NCBI RefSeq assembly: GCF_000226095.1
Contig: NC_016472.1
Location: forward strand, 9,982,001 to 10,046,000
Direction of reading: 5' to 3'
Source: Thermothelomyces thermophilus ATCC 42464
Lineage: Eukaryota > Ascomycota > Sordariomycetes > Sordariales > Chaetomiaceae
DNA: 64,000 nt
Shown: in pieces, positions 22,499 to 32,937 of the stretch
How the letters are laid out: each line of letters begins with the position of its first letter
Numbering within the stretch: position 1 is the stretch's first letter
Made by a program: the position numbers and the translations under genes
Notes under the pieces: generated by a model
Told to the model about the DNA's origin: nothing
Database searches by the model: none
Seen by the model: only the letters and a program-made list of their open reading frames with translations

Positions 22499-23292
22499 TC
22501 AGATCTCAAAAACAACGGTCTGCCCGGTATATACCGGGCCGACCCCGTCACCCCAGATCCCCACCACTGAGAGCAAGAAGCCCAGCCCGGCGAGCGCGCC
22601 CCTCACGACCTGCTTCTTGAGGAAGTCCTCCACTTCCGCCCGGACCTCCTCCCCGTTCACGTCCGCCACATCCTCGCTGTCCAGCTCCTCGCCAACGCTA
22701 CCCTCGCTGTGCACATCCGACACGCCGGCGCCGAGCACCTCATAACTGGCCTCCATCCTCGCCCTGGCCGCGGCGCGCCTCTCCCCCTCTCTTTGCTTCT
22801 CCTGCCTGGCGGAAGTCGTCGACGACGGGCGGGCGGAGCCCAGCGCAAACAGGTGCGGTGCGACGAAGTCGGACGCGGCAAGGTGCGAGCTGAGGACGAG
22901 CGCCGAGGCGTAGAGCAGGTAGGGGTGGCGGAGCGGGCGCGGGGAGAGCAAGTAGGCGAGGGCGAAGGCCGAGGAGGAGACGACGGCGAGCGAGCGGAGG
23001 TGGCGTGTCGCCGAGGTGGTGAGGGTGTCGAAGGCCCGCGCAGCGGCGCCTGCGGATGGAAGAGTCAAGAGCGCGGGGATGGTAAGAGAAGAGAGGGTGT
23101 ATGAGAGGCCCTGATGAATGCGACCGTCAGCGTCAGTGAACATGAGGGATCCCAAGATGTGTGGCCGCCGTCCACGCTGTCCGGAATCATGCCACGCGGG
23201 GAAGAAGAGGCGCAAAGATGGAAACGCACCGTCAGAAGACCGAGCGACACGGTGCCGACAAACTTGAGCACCGAAACGCCCCTCGCGGCCAT
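22499..23292 (-). CDS. Atg33-like mitochondrial membrane protein
   Basis: Predicted 224-residue membrane protein in two exons, 23230-23292 and 22499-23110, joined across a 119-nt intron (donor GTGCGT, acceptor CAG, phase 0). The N-terminus spliced as VSVLKFVGTVSLGLLTGLSY resembles fungal Atg33 proteins, mitochondrial outer-membrane factors for mitophagy. Hydrophobic segments are seen at the N-terminus, around ALLTLPSAG and SSSAFALAYLLS, at PYLLYASALVLSSHLA, and near the C-terminus (GALAGLGFLLSVVGIWG). Between the last two lies an acidic soluble loop (EGSVGEELDSEDVADVNGEE). The assignment rests on the N-terminal motif, size and membrane layout, so the function is moderately supported only. Confidence 0.7.
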
Positions 23293-23628
23293 GGTTGCAA
23301 TCGTCTGCCCGTTTCAGACCGATGATTTGCAGGCGTTGAGCTGGCGATGGAGGTAAATGGAGCTCGTCAAGATGCCCGTGGTTTGTTGGCGAGAGTTAGG
23401 TGCTCCTACCGATGCTGCCGGTGGGCAGCGGGAAAGGAGGGGCGGATGATGGCCTTGGCGCTTCGGGAGCGATCTTGGGCGCCAAGCCGGGGCCCGCTGT
23501 GCTGCGTCATAATGAGCCAGGCGACAAGGGGTTGATGGGAACCACCGGCAGCCCTAACCCTCCACTTTGACCTGTTTACTATCCTTAAGAAGAAAGTTTT
23601 GTGCAGAATCGAACATCCCTGTAAAAAG
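23293..23628. other. Spacer before tRNA-Ser
   Basis: Promoter side of the Atg33-like gene. No other feature seen. Confidence 0.55.
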
Positions 23629-23709
23629 GGCAACGTGCCAGAGTGGTTAATGGGTACGCCTCGAAAGCGTATGGCTTCGGCCGCAGCGGTTCGAATCCGC
23701 TCGTTGTCG
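23629..23709 (+). tRNA. tRNA-Ser(CGA)
   Basis: Type II tRNA without intron. The acceptor stem pairs GGCAACG with CGTTGTC, discriminator G. The anticodon arm is TACGC-CTCGAAA-GCGTA, giving anticodon CGA (codon UCG). A short variable arm (TGGCTTCGGCC) precedes the T arm GCGGTTCGAATCCGC. Confidence 0.9.
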
Positions 23710-24087
23710 ATCACTTTTGCCGGTCTTGGTTTCTGTGTTGGGGTTCCCCCCTTCCCCCAAACGGGAAAGTGTCGTCCGTCGCGGCATGATGACCTTTCTT
23801 TTTGCAAGAAGCGCCAATCGGGAATACAGCAAACCAGAGGAGCATGAGCGGTGTTGTGGGAGGGGCCTAGAGTGAACCAGGGTGCGTCAACCTGTTAGAA
23901 TGAGCTTTGCCTTAACCATCGCAGACCTTCGACAAGACGCGGATTCTCTCTATTGTTGCAAGGCTTCGCGTTGGCTGGCGTAGACGGAGGATTGCTTGTT
24001 CTCATTCTGCTTGTTGTCCAATGAACATTGCAGGCCCTTTATATTGTCAGAGAGTAGCACTGAGGCTTCGAGCCGGTGATGAAACGC
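23710..24087. other. Spacer after tRNA-Ser
   Basis: A short T run (23797-23802) follows the tRNA at some distance. No gene seen. Confidence 0.5.
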
Positions 24088-24895
24088 CTACTCCACGTTC
24101 AACCGCCAGAGCCCATCCCCCAGGTAATGTGTTTCCTCCATCACAGGTCCCTTCCCTATTTCCTTGATCTCCTTGGTCCCCATCTTCAGAACTCCAACGG
24201 CTGCGGCCTCCTCTTTCCCTTCGGCCATGACCACAACCGGCTCCCCTTTCTCTAGTTCCCTGCTCCAATGTCCGTCTTCATCCGGGCCCTCGTTTGGCAC
24301 CTTGACGCCCTCCTCTTCACCCTCTTCGCCCTCGGTCCCCTTGTTCTCCTTGCCACCAGCAGCAGAACCACCAGCAGCGGCATCCCGATCCACCGGAATC
24401 GGCAACCTTCCGCCCTTGCTCGTCAAGCCCGGCGCCATGAGCGTCGCGCCCGACAGCACAAAACGGATCGCGCCACGGTCGATGCGGACGGTGGGGAAGC
24501 AGTGCGGGAAGCGGTGGACGAGGCGCAGGTGCGGCAGCAGCACGCCGTTGTCCTGCTGGTAGACGAGCGGGTTGCCATCAATGACGTACAGCGAGACGCG
24601 TTCCGGAAGCTTGATCTGTTCAAGCGAGTGTTTCTTGGGCAGCACCTCGTCGATGTGCGGCGCTAGGAGGGGGTACGTCGTCAGGATCGACTGCCGGATC
24701 GAACGCTGGATCGAAGACTTGAGCTTTTGTTTTGGAGAGCCCTGAACCCTTTTGCGCAAGAGTAAAGAAAAATCAGCTCCTGTTCGTGTCTCCTGTCTGC
24801 GTTTTGGTATGCGGGAAGGAGAGGGCAGGCTCAAATGACTGAAGGGCCGGGAAGCCGGGCAGCTAGGTAGTTGAAGCTTACTCTCTTTTGAACAT
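24088..24895 (-). CDS. TMA20: Translation machinery-associated protein 20 (MCT-1/PUA)
   Basis: Predicted 224-residue protein of the Tma20/MCT-1 family, which works with Tma22/DENR in ribosome recycling and reinitiation. A 14-nt first exon (24882-24895, MFKR plus two bases) is followed by a 133-nt intron and exon 24088-24748. The splice gives MFKREVQGSPKQKLKSSIQR, as expected for the family. The N-terminal domain shows ILTTYPLLAPHIDEVLPKK and ERVSLYVIDGNPLVYQ. The PUA domain shows RIDRGAIRFVLSGATLMAPG, VVVMAEGKEEAAAVGVLKM and THYLGDGLWRLNVE. An acidic, Gly/Glu-rich insert of about 45 residues (KENKGTEGEEGEEEG...) splits the PUA domain just before VVVMAEGK, making the protein longer than the about 180 residues of yeast Tma20. 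Confidence 0.9.
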
Positions 24896-25484
24896 GGTGG
24901 ATAGCGGGGAGAGCCGACACGCCTCTCTTGCGATATGTTTAACAAAATGTTAGTTTCGCCCACGACTCTTGATCGACCTCGTCGGGTGTTCGCAGCTCCC
25001 GGTTGCCCCGCGATTGTTGCTCAATGGAGGGGAAGCACAGTGCGGGCTGCCAAGCTTTTGGCGGGGTTTCGAGGCCCACCAGCCAGAGTACCGTCACCTC
25101 GAGCACCTACTTGTCGAAAAGATAGATATGATGTCCTTAAAACTCAAGAAGCTCAGAGTTTGCTAGAAATGTGGGCTACTACTGCAAAACAGATCTCTGA
25201 TTTGATGTGCGGGATGCGTTGTGGATGGGGCTCGCGTGCTCAGGTGCCCTGCTGTAGACCGTCGTTGTTCAGGTCGCTCCATTCTTCGGCGTCTTCCGAG
25301 GTGCACGCAGTACTCCGTGCTCCATAACCTCACCACGATGACCATCACGTTTCAGTATCTAGAGCCTTACATCAGCATTATTAGGTGCCGAACGCAACAG
25401 CAATATGAACAACTAGTTTAACAGATCAAGCCTTGTCCGTGGTCGATTTGTTTCCCCTTCCCCCACCACCTTCTCCAATTCCTC
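24896..25484. other. Spacer, no gene seen
   Basis: Upstream of TMA20 and downstream of the inhibitor gene. A 130-codon plus-strand frame at 24935-25327 shows no domain and unusual composition; I treat it as chance. Confidence 0.5.
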
Positions 25485-25779
25485 TCAACCATGTGTCACA
25501 TGCGAGACAGTCCCATCCTCAGTCACATGAACATTAAGTCTATCAGGGCGAAAGTCCTTGGTAACAATTGCGCCGGGGGGCAGTACGCGTGTTTGCGGGG
25601 GAAGGTCTGTCTTGCAGAACGTCTGGTTGCAGCCGCAGGTGTGAGCGCAGATTCAAAAACGAAGACCGAGTGTAGCCTGCAGCGGAAGAAACATGTCTTA
25701 CCGTTTCGGAGGAAGGCTCCTCTGACAACTTTTTGCCCACGAGTTTGTTTGTCCACTCCTGTGTCTTATTGTCCTCCAT
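25485..25779 (-). CDS. Small I78-family protease inhibitor-like protein
   Basis: A 71-residue protein in two exons, 25702-25779 and 25485-25622, with a 79-nt intron (donor GTAAGA, acceptor CAG, phase 0). It begins MEDNKTQEWTNKLVGKKLSE. After the splice it has FCKTDLPPQTRVLPPGAIVT and ends KDFRPDRLNVHVTEDGTVSH plus VTHG. The core FRPDRLNVHVTEDG and the spacing match the I78 group of small fungal and bacterial proteins (PF11720), some of which inhibit serine proteases. There is no signal peptide, so it is probably cytosolic and its target would be an internal protease. The single Cys argues against a disulfide fold. Confidence 0.8.
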
Positions 25780-26201
25780 ATTATCGGCTGTAACTCCGGG
25801 GACGACGAGAGGCATGTCGCTGGTTCGATGCGGGATTCGAAAGTGGTGACCTGTTGGTATCACGACGTAATGCGCAAAGACTGCAGGAAGTGTGCGTGTC
25901 TGTTCTGCGAAATGCTGTGTATGACTTGATTCAGGTCACGGAGGCTGGTGGGAGCCGCCGAGCTGCCGCTTATAATCTCTCGGCAAGTAGGAATTCTCAA
26001 CGGGTTCCTGATGACGTAACATCAACCACTGTGTGGTAGCACTGCTAGCAGAGCCTCTGCTCGAAGCGCAACCCGAGCCGCGTCATCGCACACAAAGCAG
26101 GACTTTGCAACACCATGCTCGCCTTCATAGTCACGTCCTGTGAATAACTGGAACAGAGCAATAAGAAAAAGGTGAACGAATCACTAGCAAAAGTGAAAGC
26201 T
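25780..26201. other. Spacer before tRNA-Val
   Basis: Upstream side of the I78 gene. No additional gene seen. Confidence 0.5.
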
Positions 26202-26275
26202 TGATTTCGTCCAGGTTCGAACTGGAGACCTTCAGTGTGTTAGACTGACGTGATAACCAACTACACCACGAAACC
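26202..26275 (-). tRNA. tRNA-Val(AAC)
   Basis: Intronless tRNA on the minus strand. The acceptor stem pairs GGTTTCG with CGAAATC, discriminator A. The anticodon arm is TCAGT-CTAACAC-ACTGA with anticodon AAC, and the T arm contains CCAGTTCGAACCTGG. The 74-nt length is normal. Confidence 0.92.
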
Positions 26276-27643
26276 AGGAACAGTTTATGTTCATGGTAAA
26301 ACTTTGAAACCTATATAGTCAAGATGCATTTGACAAAACTTCGTGCCATTGGATTCGAGAGGAGAGTTATAGAATATTGAGCAATATACAAGTTTCAAAA
26401 CACTCTTCCATCAGTTCTCTCCCTTGTTCCTAGGATTAGCGTCATATAAGTCCACCGGAATCCGTGACGGTCTTGTATGTCCAGCCTAGAGATGTGGTAG
26501 TAGCTGGAGGAATCTGGTTATTTTCTCTTTCCCATATTTTCACCTAATTAGACGCTATTGATCAGAATTTCTCCTTTCTTTTGATACCATTGATTCTTAT
26601 TGCTTTACTTCCACTTCTTCTCTTACTCTGTCATACTTAATTATAAACCTCTCTGAGGTGAGTGCTTCGAGTAATTAAGGCACCGTAGTATGCTATACCG
26701 TTTCACGCTTTAAAGGATCCTGGTACTACCCAGAGGTAGTACCCGATCTTCCTCGATTTAGGCATGAGATGGATGAAAGGGACGAGATGGCAGCGCAACA
26801 TGGAAAATAAGGCCATGTGCCGGCATGGCATGTATTTCGCGAAGGAAACAGCGTTCCTGCTACCTGGTGGAATGAACAGTCACTGCGCGGTCTTACATGG
26901 AACGCGCTCACCACCCAGTTCATGCGGCTTCATGGCGTATAGCGATCGCGTAAGTTAATATCGAAGTCTTGGGTCAGCGAACGGCACCGAAGAGAGGGGT
27001 TAGGCACACATTGGTAGCGACGGGTCTCAATAGACTACAATAACCATAAGTAATAAGCGTAAAGTCCCAATATCAGTATTTACCGACCTTCCTGGTCACT
27101 TTCATGCAAGGCGATCGGCATCGCAATCGGGTTACCAGAAGTTGTAATGACGGCAGCCAGTTGACGCCAGTGTGCTTGAACATACAGTTTGCTGCAGAAG
27201 CCTCCTTGCTAGGCCTGGATGTGGCCACCTCCAGGAAGAATACCTTATGCAGTCCTGCGGACTGCTGTAAAACACCCGGACAGATTCGCGGCATGAAGTA
27301 AACAATGTGAGAAGCCATATCTGAGTTGAAGAAACGGCACAACGAACGTCTGCGAATACCTGCAAAGAGCGATGCGAGAGGCAAATGAGGCATGGAAACT
27401 GCCCCGGCTTTCGTCGCATAAAATGACCATTCCCATCTGTCTTGTGCCGGATTCTGACCTAATCTTCTCGCCAGTTCATTTCTCTAGCCCCGGGTAGTCA
27501 CTCTGATATTCTCGCGTTCAGGTCCAGTTACTGGATTGCACCTAAGTAACCCGCGAGCTAATTCACCTGTGACAAACCACTCATCAAATCCCACAAAGTG
27601 CCAGTTATTCGCGAGCCACGCGACAACTCGTCCAACTCGCAAA
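26276..27643. other. AT-rich gene-poor spacer
   Basis: The first about 450 bases are clearly AT-richer than the surroundings. No domain, tRNA, repeat family or transposon end could be recognised; frames such as 27073-27393 (-) look like chance. Confidence 0.5.
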
Positions 27644-28518
27644 ATGGTGAAGCGCAGCGCTTCCGTCACCCGACACCACTGGTTGGCTGTCCCTGTTCAT
27701 TTGGCCCCTTTAATGGTACTAATGTTGACCTTTGCCAGTCCGCAATGCCGCGCAATTGCAAACCCCCGTTGTGTCAGTCAGCAACACTTCCTCGTGTGCA
27801 TGGTTCATCTCAAGCTATATCCCCGATTGTCTCATTGGTAAGAGGTCGAGTAGCCCCATCTTCCCTTATTATCCGAGCCTTTAGTACTCTAACCAACGAT
27901 TATCTAATATCTCCTAGTGTGCAATGCATAAATCAACTCAGACGGAGGGAGCAAGAGGAACGCAGACAACGCGAGGAAGCCAGGAAATCCCAGAAAAACG
28001 GGCCGTTACGGGCAACACGCCAGCGGTCCATTCCGTCCACTGGACCTGCCTTGGGCGAAGAACCCGCTACGGCTAAAGACCTAGGCAGCGGCGGCTCCCG
28101 GGACAGCAAGGCCGGGCCCGAAGACGACATCCAGGACAGCTTGATGAGATTAACCATTACTGACACACAATCGGAGCGAGCACAGCCACTCAACACTCCT
28201 CCCACGCCCAACAAGCCCCCAGAAGGGTCTACCGCATCGGACTTGTCCTTGACTACTGCCGCTGCCGGTGTCTCGGGGTCCCAGAAGCTGCCGAAGGCCG
28301 TTGATCGCCGCCGCCGCCGCAAAACTAACAACCAGGGCGGTCACCGCATCGGCAATGGTTCTGGCCCTTCCGGTGACCGTCGACGTCCGACAACAAAACG
28401 GAACAAGAACGCCAAACGTCGTCTTGGCGCAGGGAGTCATTCCGGTCGTCAGAAGGGTGGCAGGGACTCGACAAGACCGACCATGAGCCTTCAGCCGCTC
28501 TCACCAAAGGCACTGTAA
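27644..28518 (+). CDS. Hypothetical basic/disordered protein
   Basis: Candidate two-exon gene: 27644-27837 and 27918-28518. The intron at 27838-27917 is convincing by signals (donor GTAAGA, branch CTAAC, acceptor CCTAG). Splicing keeps a single frame of 264 residues. The protein starts MVKRSASVTRHHW and soon has a hydrophobic stretch (LAVPVHLAPLMVLMLTF). The second exon begins with a charged helix (QLRRREQEERRQREEARK), passes through Ser/Thr/Pro-rich sequence including DDIQDSLMRLTITD, and ends in a basic tail (DRRRRRKTNN, KRNKNAKRRL). I do not recognise a family. The first exon is weaker than the second. Confidence 0.5.
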
Positions 28519-28984
28519 AGCAACGCTCCGCCCCCACGAAGTGCTCTGCCTTGCCTAATACGAAGAGTGACTTTGGCGGTGCGTGACCGACACGACATCG
28601 CGACATTACGGTAGGGAAAGGATAGGGCGTTTAGCCTTGGAGATGCCTCGAGAGAAACCCGTTCTGCTGCCATTCCTGTTTCGAGCTCTGGCAGTCTGTT
28701 TCTTTCAACGAGCTTGCTGGGGTATCGGGATATAGCTGGAACTCTGCCCTGCATTGGTCATGCTCGTCAGCTGTTCTCCCATTCTCTACTTGTTCTCTAT
28801 CATCGCCCTTCCGGGACATGAGTTCGGTATTGAGATAAGGGGGAAGGGAAAGAGGAGGCTTTTTGGCCGTTTGCGGGAGGAGGAGATCAACACGACTCAG
28901 TATTCGCTATGGTCGGTGTTTGTAGGGTGCACATATGATGATATCACGGCTTCCAGACATCCATAACCAGGCGTTTGCGATGGC

Positions 28985-29030
<46 letters not shown>

Positions 29031-31159
29031 TCGTATACATATACATATATGTAAGAAGAGCATGAATTTGTACTCAGTCCAATCTCATGTTTTCTTATTC
29101 CCTCAATTCGCAGCCCTCTGGCTGTTGATCAGAGGCTGAAACGCATATCTGACCACATGACTTTTGCGCTGCAGACTTTGTCCTGATGACGAATCAGGTT
29201 GCGTACCCGCCTGGCACGCAGAGGTATCTTGTCTCTGTGGTGAACGTTTTGCTATGTTTCTTTTGTGTCAATTCGCCGTGCAGCGGTCGGTTGGGTTGGT
29301 GCGGGCACTTGCTTGCCGCAGCGACGCATGCCCGCCATCGTAACACGCACTGGATGTTTGGCGGGATCAAATTGTGTTGTGAATTATTTTCGGGGCTGGC
29401 AGTTGCAGCATTGTTGGGCAGACTTGCCGACCCGAAAGCCTGCGCGGGCACCAACCATCTGCAAGTTCAGCTAAGTGTCGCCAACACATGCCCCCATTTT
29501 GGAATGCACGGGGGCTGGGTGGTAATAGTCTGAGCTGCATGGGCCATAGTGTGCTGTCTGCCTGTATGTGTACGGAGTATTGATCACTGCATGAACGGAC
29601 TGCATCCATCCATCCATCCATGCACGATGGCATCGGCGATGGGCGAGTACAGGCGGTGAATTACCATTGTCACAGGTGGAATATAAATGGTTTACTTGCC
29701 ACGAGATTCCGAGGTTGGTCATAAGACTGCAGAGGGAGAACTGGCTCCATGTTCAGTTTAAAGACATTGTTCTACTTCAGGCCCTGCGACTTTTCGGTGC
29801 TCTCTTCTTCGATTCGAGTGGGTGGTGCGACTCTGTGCTTGTGAGTTGTCTGCCTTCCTTATCTGGTGAGCGTCCCACTTCGCACAGGAATCCTGCACCA
29901 TAAAGTCGAGCTCAGATTCGTTCAGACTGTGCGCAGTCATGCCGTTGAAATCAGCTACATGCTGCACCACAACCAACAACTGAAGGCGCAGCACGCCCAG
30001 GGTTCTGTTTTCCAGAGACCAACAAACCCTGTGTTCACAAATTGCGGTCAATGTCGCTGAGGTAAGAATGGACCCGCATGCGCTTCAAAAAGTTGGTATA
30101 GCGAGAAAAAAGAACAAGAAGCCTACACTACTTTCAGGGCAAGGAAAGGCACACTTATGATACAGCTTTGCACACTTATTCAAAGCAGACACTAATGTAT
30201 GTACAGTTCAGGAGTACACTAACTACAAAGCGGCGTATGTACTCCGTATGTATGTATGTATTTATGTATGTAGGGAATGTAATCCGCATCTCTATCTGTA
30301 TTGTGTATGTACTGTACATACATACCAGTTTTATAACCGCCACAACCGCTCGCCGGTATGTTCCACCAGAGGTCAGCACCGCGGAACATCCATTACCAGT
30401 AAAAAAAAACAGGGGCAAGCCACAATTTTAGGTTACAGGCGCGTTCTCATTGGTTGTTACCGCTGACAATACTTTAGATTGATCTAAGGTCAACTGCCAA
30501 GCCATTTACACTAGCTTCTCTCGGCAAACCCCTGGTTAGGACCCTGGAGCTTGGGGAGTAGAGAAGTTGAGGTTCCATCGTCGAGCGCAGCCTCACGCCA
30601 ATTGCGCGCCCCGTCGGGCCCAGGCCTCAGCCCGTTTGCTTCTCAAAACGGCCCCCGCTCCAGGGGCTAGGCTGAGCATTAGGAAATGGGACCAGGGGAC
30701 GAAAAAATGCAGAGTGCTAATTAAAAGTCGGGGGGGCCTCTCGCAGTGAGTGCTCCTTTTTTCCCCCCAATCCACATTCCCGCGAAGCCGATAAATACAT
30801 AGCGTCGCGGTTTTGCGACTTGTTTCTCGCCGACTGAGTTCCGCTGTGCTGCCTCGGTTGCGGATTGAGAGCTGCCCACGAATGCGGGCTTTGTGTTGAA
30901 CAACTTTTCGCATCACCACAACCGGCTACGAGGCTCCGTGTAACTTACAACACATCTCGAACGAGAACGAGTCGTCGATCTGTGGAGAGTGAGGATCTCG
31001 GGGGGGCTGCAAGGGACCGCCAGCCATCACCGCCGATTGACGGGGGCGGATCAAACAAATCGGGAAAGTCGCGTTGCAGATAACTTACAGTCTCGGATAC
31101 GCACACCAGTCGTTACGTTGCAATCGCGGCGAGGACCCGGGGAGTCAAACACCTTCAAA
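28519..31159. other. Long spacer with microsatellites
   Basis: 2.6 kb without a supported gene. It contains a (CT)n tract followed by T10 (28988-29031), an ATCC repeat (29609-29620), a TATG/CATA-rich repeat (30230-30330) and TACGGAGTA-type words at 29571 and 30237. A 115-codon frame at 29186-29533 (+) shows no domain. The last 300 bases before 31160 are probably the leader of the next gene. Confidence 0.5.
28988..29031. repeat. (CT)n microsatellite
   Basis: About 17 CT units followed by a T run, in the intergenic spacer downstream of the basic-protein gene. Confidence 0.95.
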
Positions 31160-32215
31160 ATGCGCGACGCCGCCGTCCTCTCGTCTCTTCTCCTGGCCTC
31201 GGCCACCACCGCCCTCGCATCCGCCGCCAGCCGCCTCGAGTGCCTCCACACGCGCAGTCGGGACCTCGCAGCCGCCGCGTCGTGCGGCCACGAGGCTTCT
31301 CTGAACGACTGCTTCTCGAACCTCCCCGTCACCCCGGAGCCGGACCTCCTCTCTTCGGCGCTCGAGAGCTGCTTCGTCAACGCAGGCTGCACGGCCGCCG
31401 AATCCCGGATCGAAGCCCTCCACGTCCTCGAGCAATGCGACAAGCAGCTGGCCGACCTCCGCCACCGCCGCCGTCGCCATGACGGCCCGGTGGCCCCTGC
31501 CGCCGCCGCCGCCGCCGCCGCCGCCAGGGAGCCTCTCCTCGAGGACCGCGCCGCCGAGCCTCTGCCCGCGGGGATCACGGCCATGAACCTCCCGCGCGAA
31601 ACGTACGCCGCCATGGCGGCCAGGCAAGACGACGCCACGACCACCGTCGGCACCGAATCCCCGAGCTCTCCCTCCCCCTGCTTCACCGACGTCACCAGCC
31701 ACACCACCACCTGCACGATCAAGACCGACGGCCCCTCGGGCAAGGAGATGTCCTGCTACGCCACCGCCATCGCCACCCCGAGGTGCCGCGACGGGCTCAT
31801 CTGCACGTCGGACGCGCGCGGCAACCCGTCGTGCATGTACAAGCACTCGCGCCTCGAGACGGACGGCATCATCATCGCCATCGTCTTCGCGAGCGTCATC
31901 GTCATCTCCGTCGTCTCCATCTGCTTCCTCTGCTGCCGCGAGCGCGCCGAGCACCGCCGCCTCGAGCGCGCCGCCGAGGCCGCCCGCATCGCGAAGGAGG
32001 CCAAGACGCAGGCCACCGTCGCCGCCAAGCGACCCGGCCCGTCCGTCACCGGCCCCGTGTCGGGCGCCGCCGTCGAGGGCCAGCCGCTCATGTACCAGAC
32101 CGGAGGCGCCGCCCCGTCGTCCCCAGGCGCCCATCAGCAGCAGTTCCCCCAGCAGCAGTATGCCGCTGGCAACCCCTTCACCGATGCTGGCCCCGACGGG
32201 CACCCTCTCAGGTGA
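31160..32215 (+). CDS. Type I membrane protein, Cys-rich ectodomain, unknown role
   Basis: Predicted 351-residue intronless protein. The start MRDAAVLSSLLLASATTALA is a signal peptide. The ectodomain has two cysteine clusters. Six Cys lie in the first about 90 residues (SRLECLHTRS, SCGHEASLNDCF, ESCFVNAGCTAAE, VLEQCDK), then an Ala run from a GCC repeat, then six Cys in a second cluster (PCFTDVTSHTTTCTIK, MSCYATAIATPRCRDGLICT). A single membrane helix follows (GIIIAIVFASVIVISVVSIC). The cytosolic tail starts with charged RERAEHRRLERAAEAARI and ends in a Gln/Pro/Gly-rich region. The first cluster is reminiscent of CFEM-like extracellular folds but does not show the full eight-Cys spacing. It could be a cell-surface sensor or wall-linked protein. 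I cannot name it. Confidence 0.75.
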   Translation: MRDAAVLSSLLLASATTALASAASRLECLHTRSRDLAAAASCGHEASLNDCFSNLPVTPEPDLLSSALESCFVNAGCTAAESRIEALHVLEQCDKQLADLRHRRRRHDGPVAPAAAAAAAAAREPLLEDRAAEPLPAGITAMNLPRETYAAMAARQDDATTTVGTESPSSPSPCFTDVTSHTTTCTIKTDGPSGKEMSCYATAIATPRCRDGLICTSDARGNPSCMYKHSRLETDGIIIAIVFASVIVISVVSICFLCCRERAEHRRLERAAEAARIAKEAKTQATVAAKRPGPSVTGPVSGAAVEGQPLMYQTGGAAPSSPGAHQQQFPQQQYAAGNPFTDAGPDGHPLR

Positions 32216-32937
32216 GCGGTGGCGTGCGAAAAGAAGGCAAAGGAGGAAGCCGCGGGCCGTCAGCCGAGCGTCACGTAGCGAAATCATGTTGTACTTCAGC
32301 AGTTTTCTGGTTGGGTGAGGCGCTGCCTTAATCGCTCTCGTGACGCTTTGCTGGCGAAGGTAGGAAGAATTCTGGGGCACGGTCTGAAGCTCGTCGTGTC
32401 GGAGAAGCTTTATCTGTTGAGTTTCTTGTCTGGTAATTGTAACTTGCTTGGGCGAGCGGCGACCCTTGCCTTATGTTAGGGTATCTCCGGGATTGTGATG
32501 GTCGAGCCCGTGCCCTCGACAGTGCTGGCAATTTTGATCTAGGAAAAACAATATGCGTGGTCGCAATCAGGGGCAGGGACGAGAAAGGAGTTGTTTGATC
32601 GAACCGTCACGGGGCAGCAATGCTGCACTCATTTAATCGCTTTCCTTCGCTGATCAAAGACTACTTACAACACACTCTCCGGTGAATTCCCTATCAGCTA
32701 TTCCGCGAAGAAGTACCATGGCACGGCAAGGTCATGGTCTTCAAATTTTTTTTTGGGCTCTTTTGTACCACCCTCATTAGATGGGAAGTTCCAGCCATTC
32801 AGAATTCTCGGTCCACGAGCATCGATCGGATGCTTTGGGTTAACCGACGAGGAAGGGGTATTGGACCCGCTTGCTTCCCTCATATTGCTATGAGCACTGT
32901 CCCAGAACTGCGCGAGCACTGTGGCCGACGACCACTT
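32216..32937. other. Convergent 3' spacer
   Basis: Between the stop of the membrane-protein gene and the stop of NST1. No gene seen. Confidence 0.55.

Noticed and set aside
29186-29533. 115-codon plus-strand frame
   Set aside because: No domain, no splice support, and composition close to the surrounding spacer.
31145-32380. 411-codon minus-strand frame
   Set aside because: Shadow of the type I membrane protein gene; Gly/Ala/Arg/Val repeats without domain signal.
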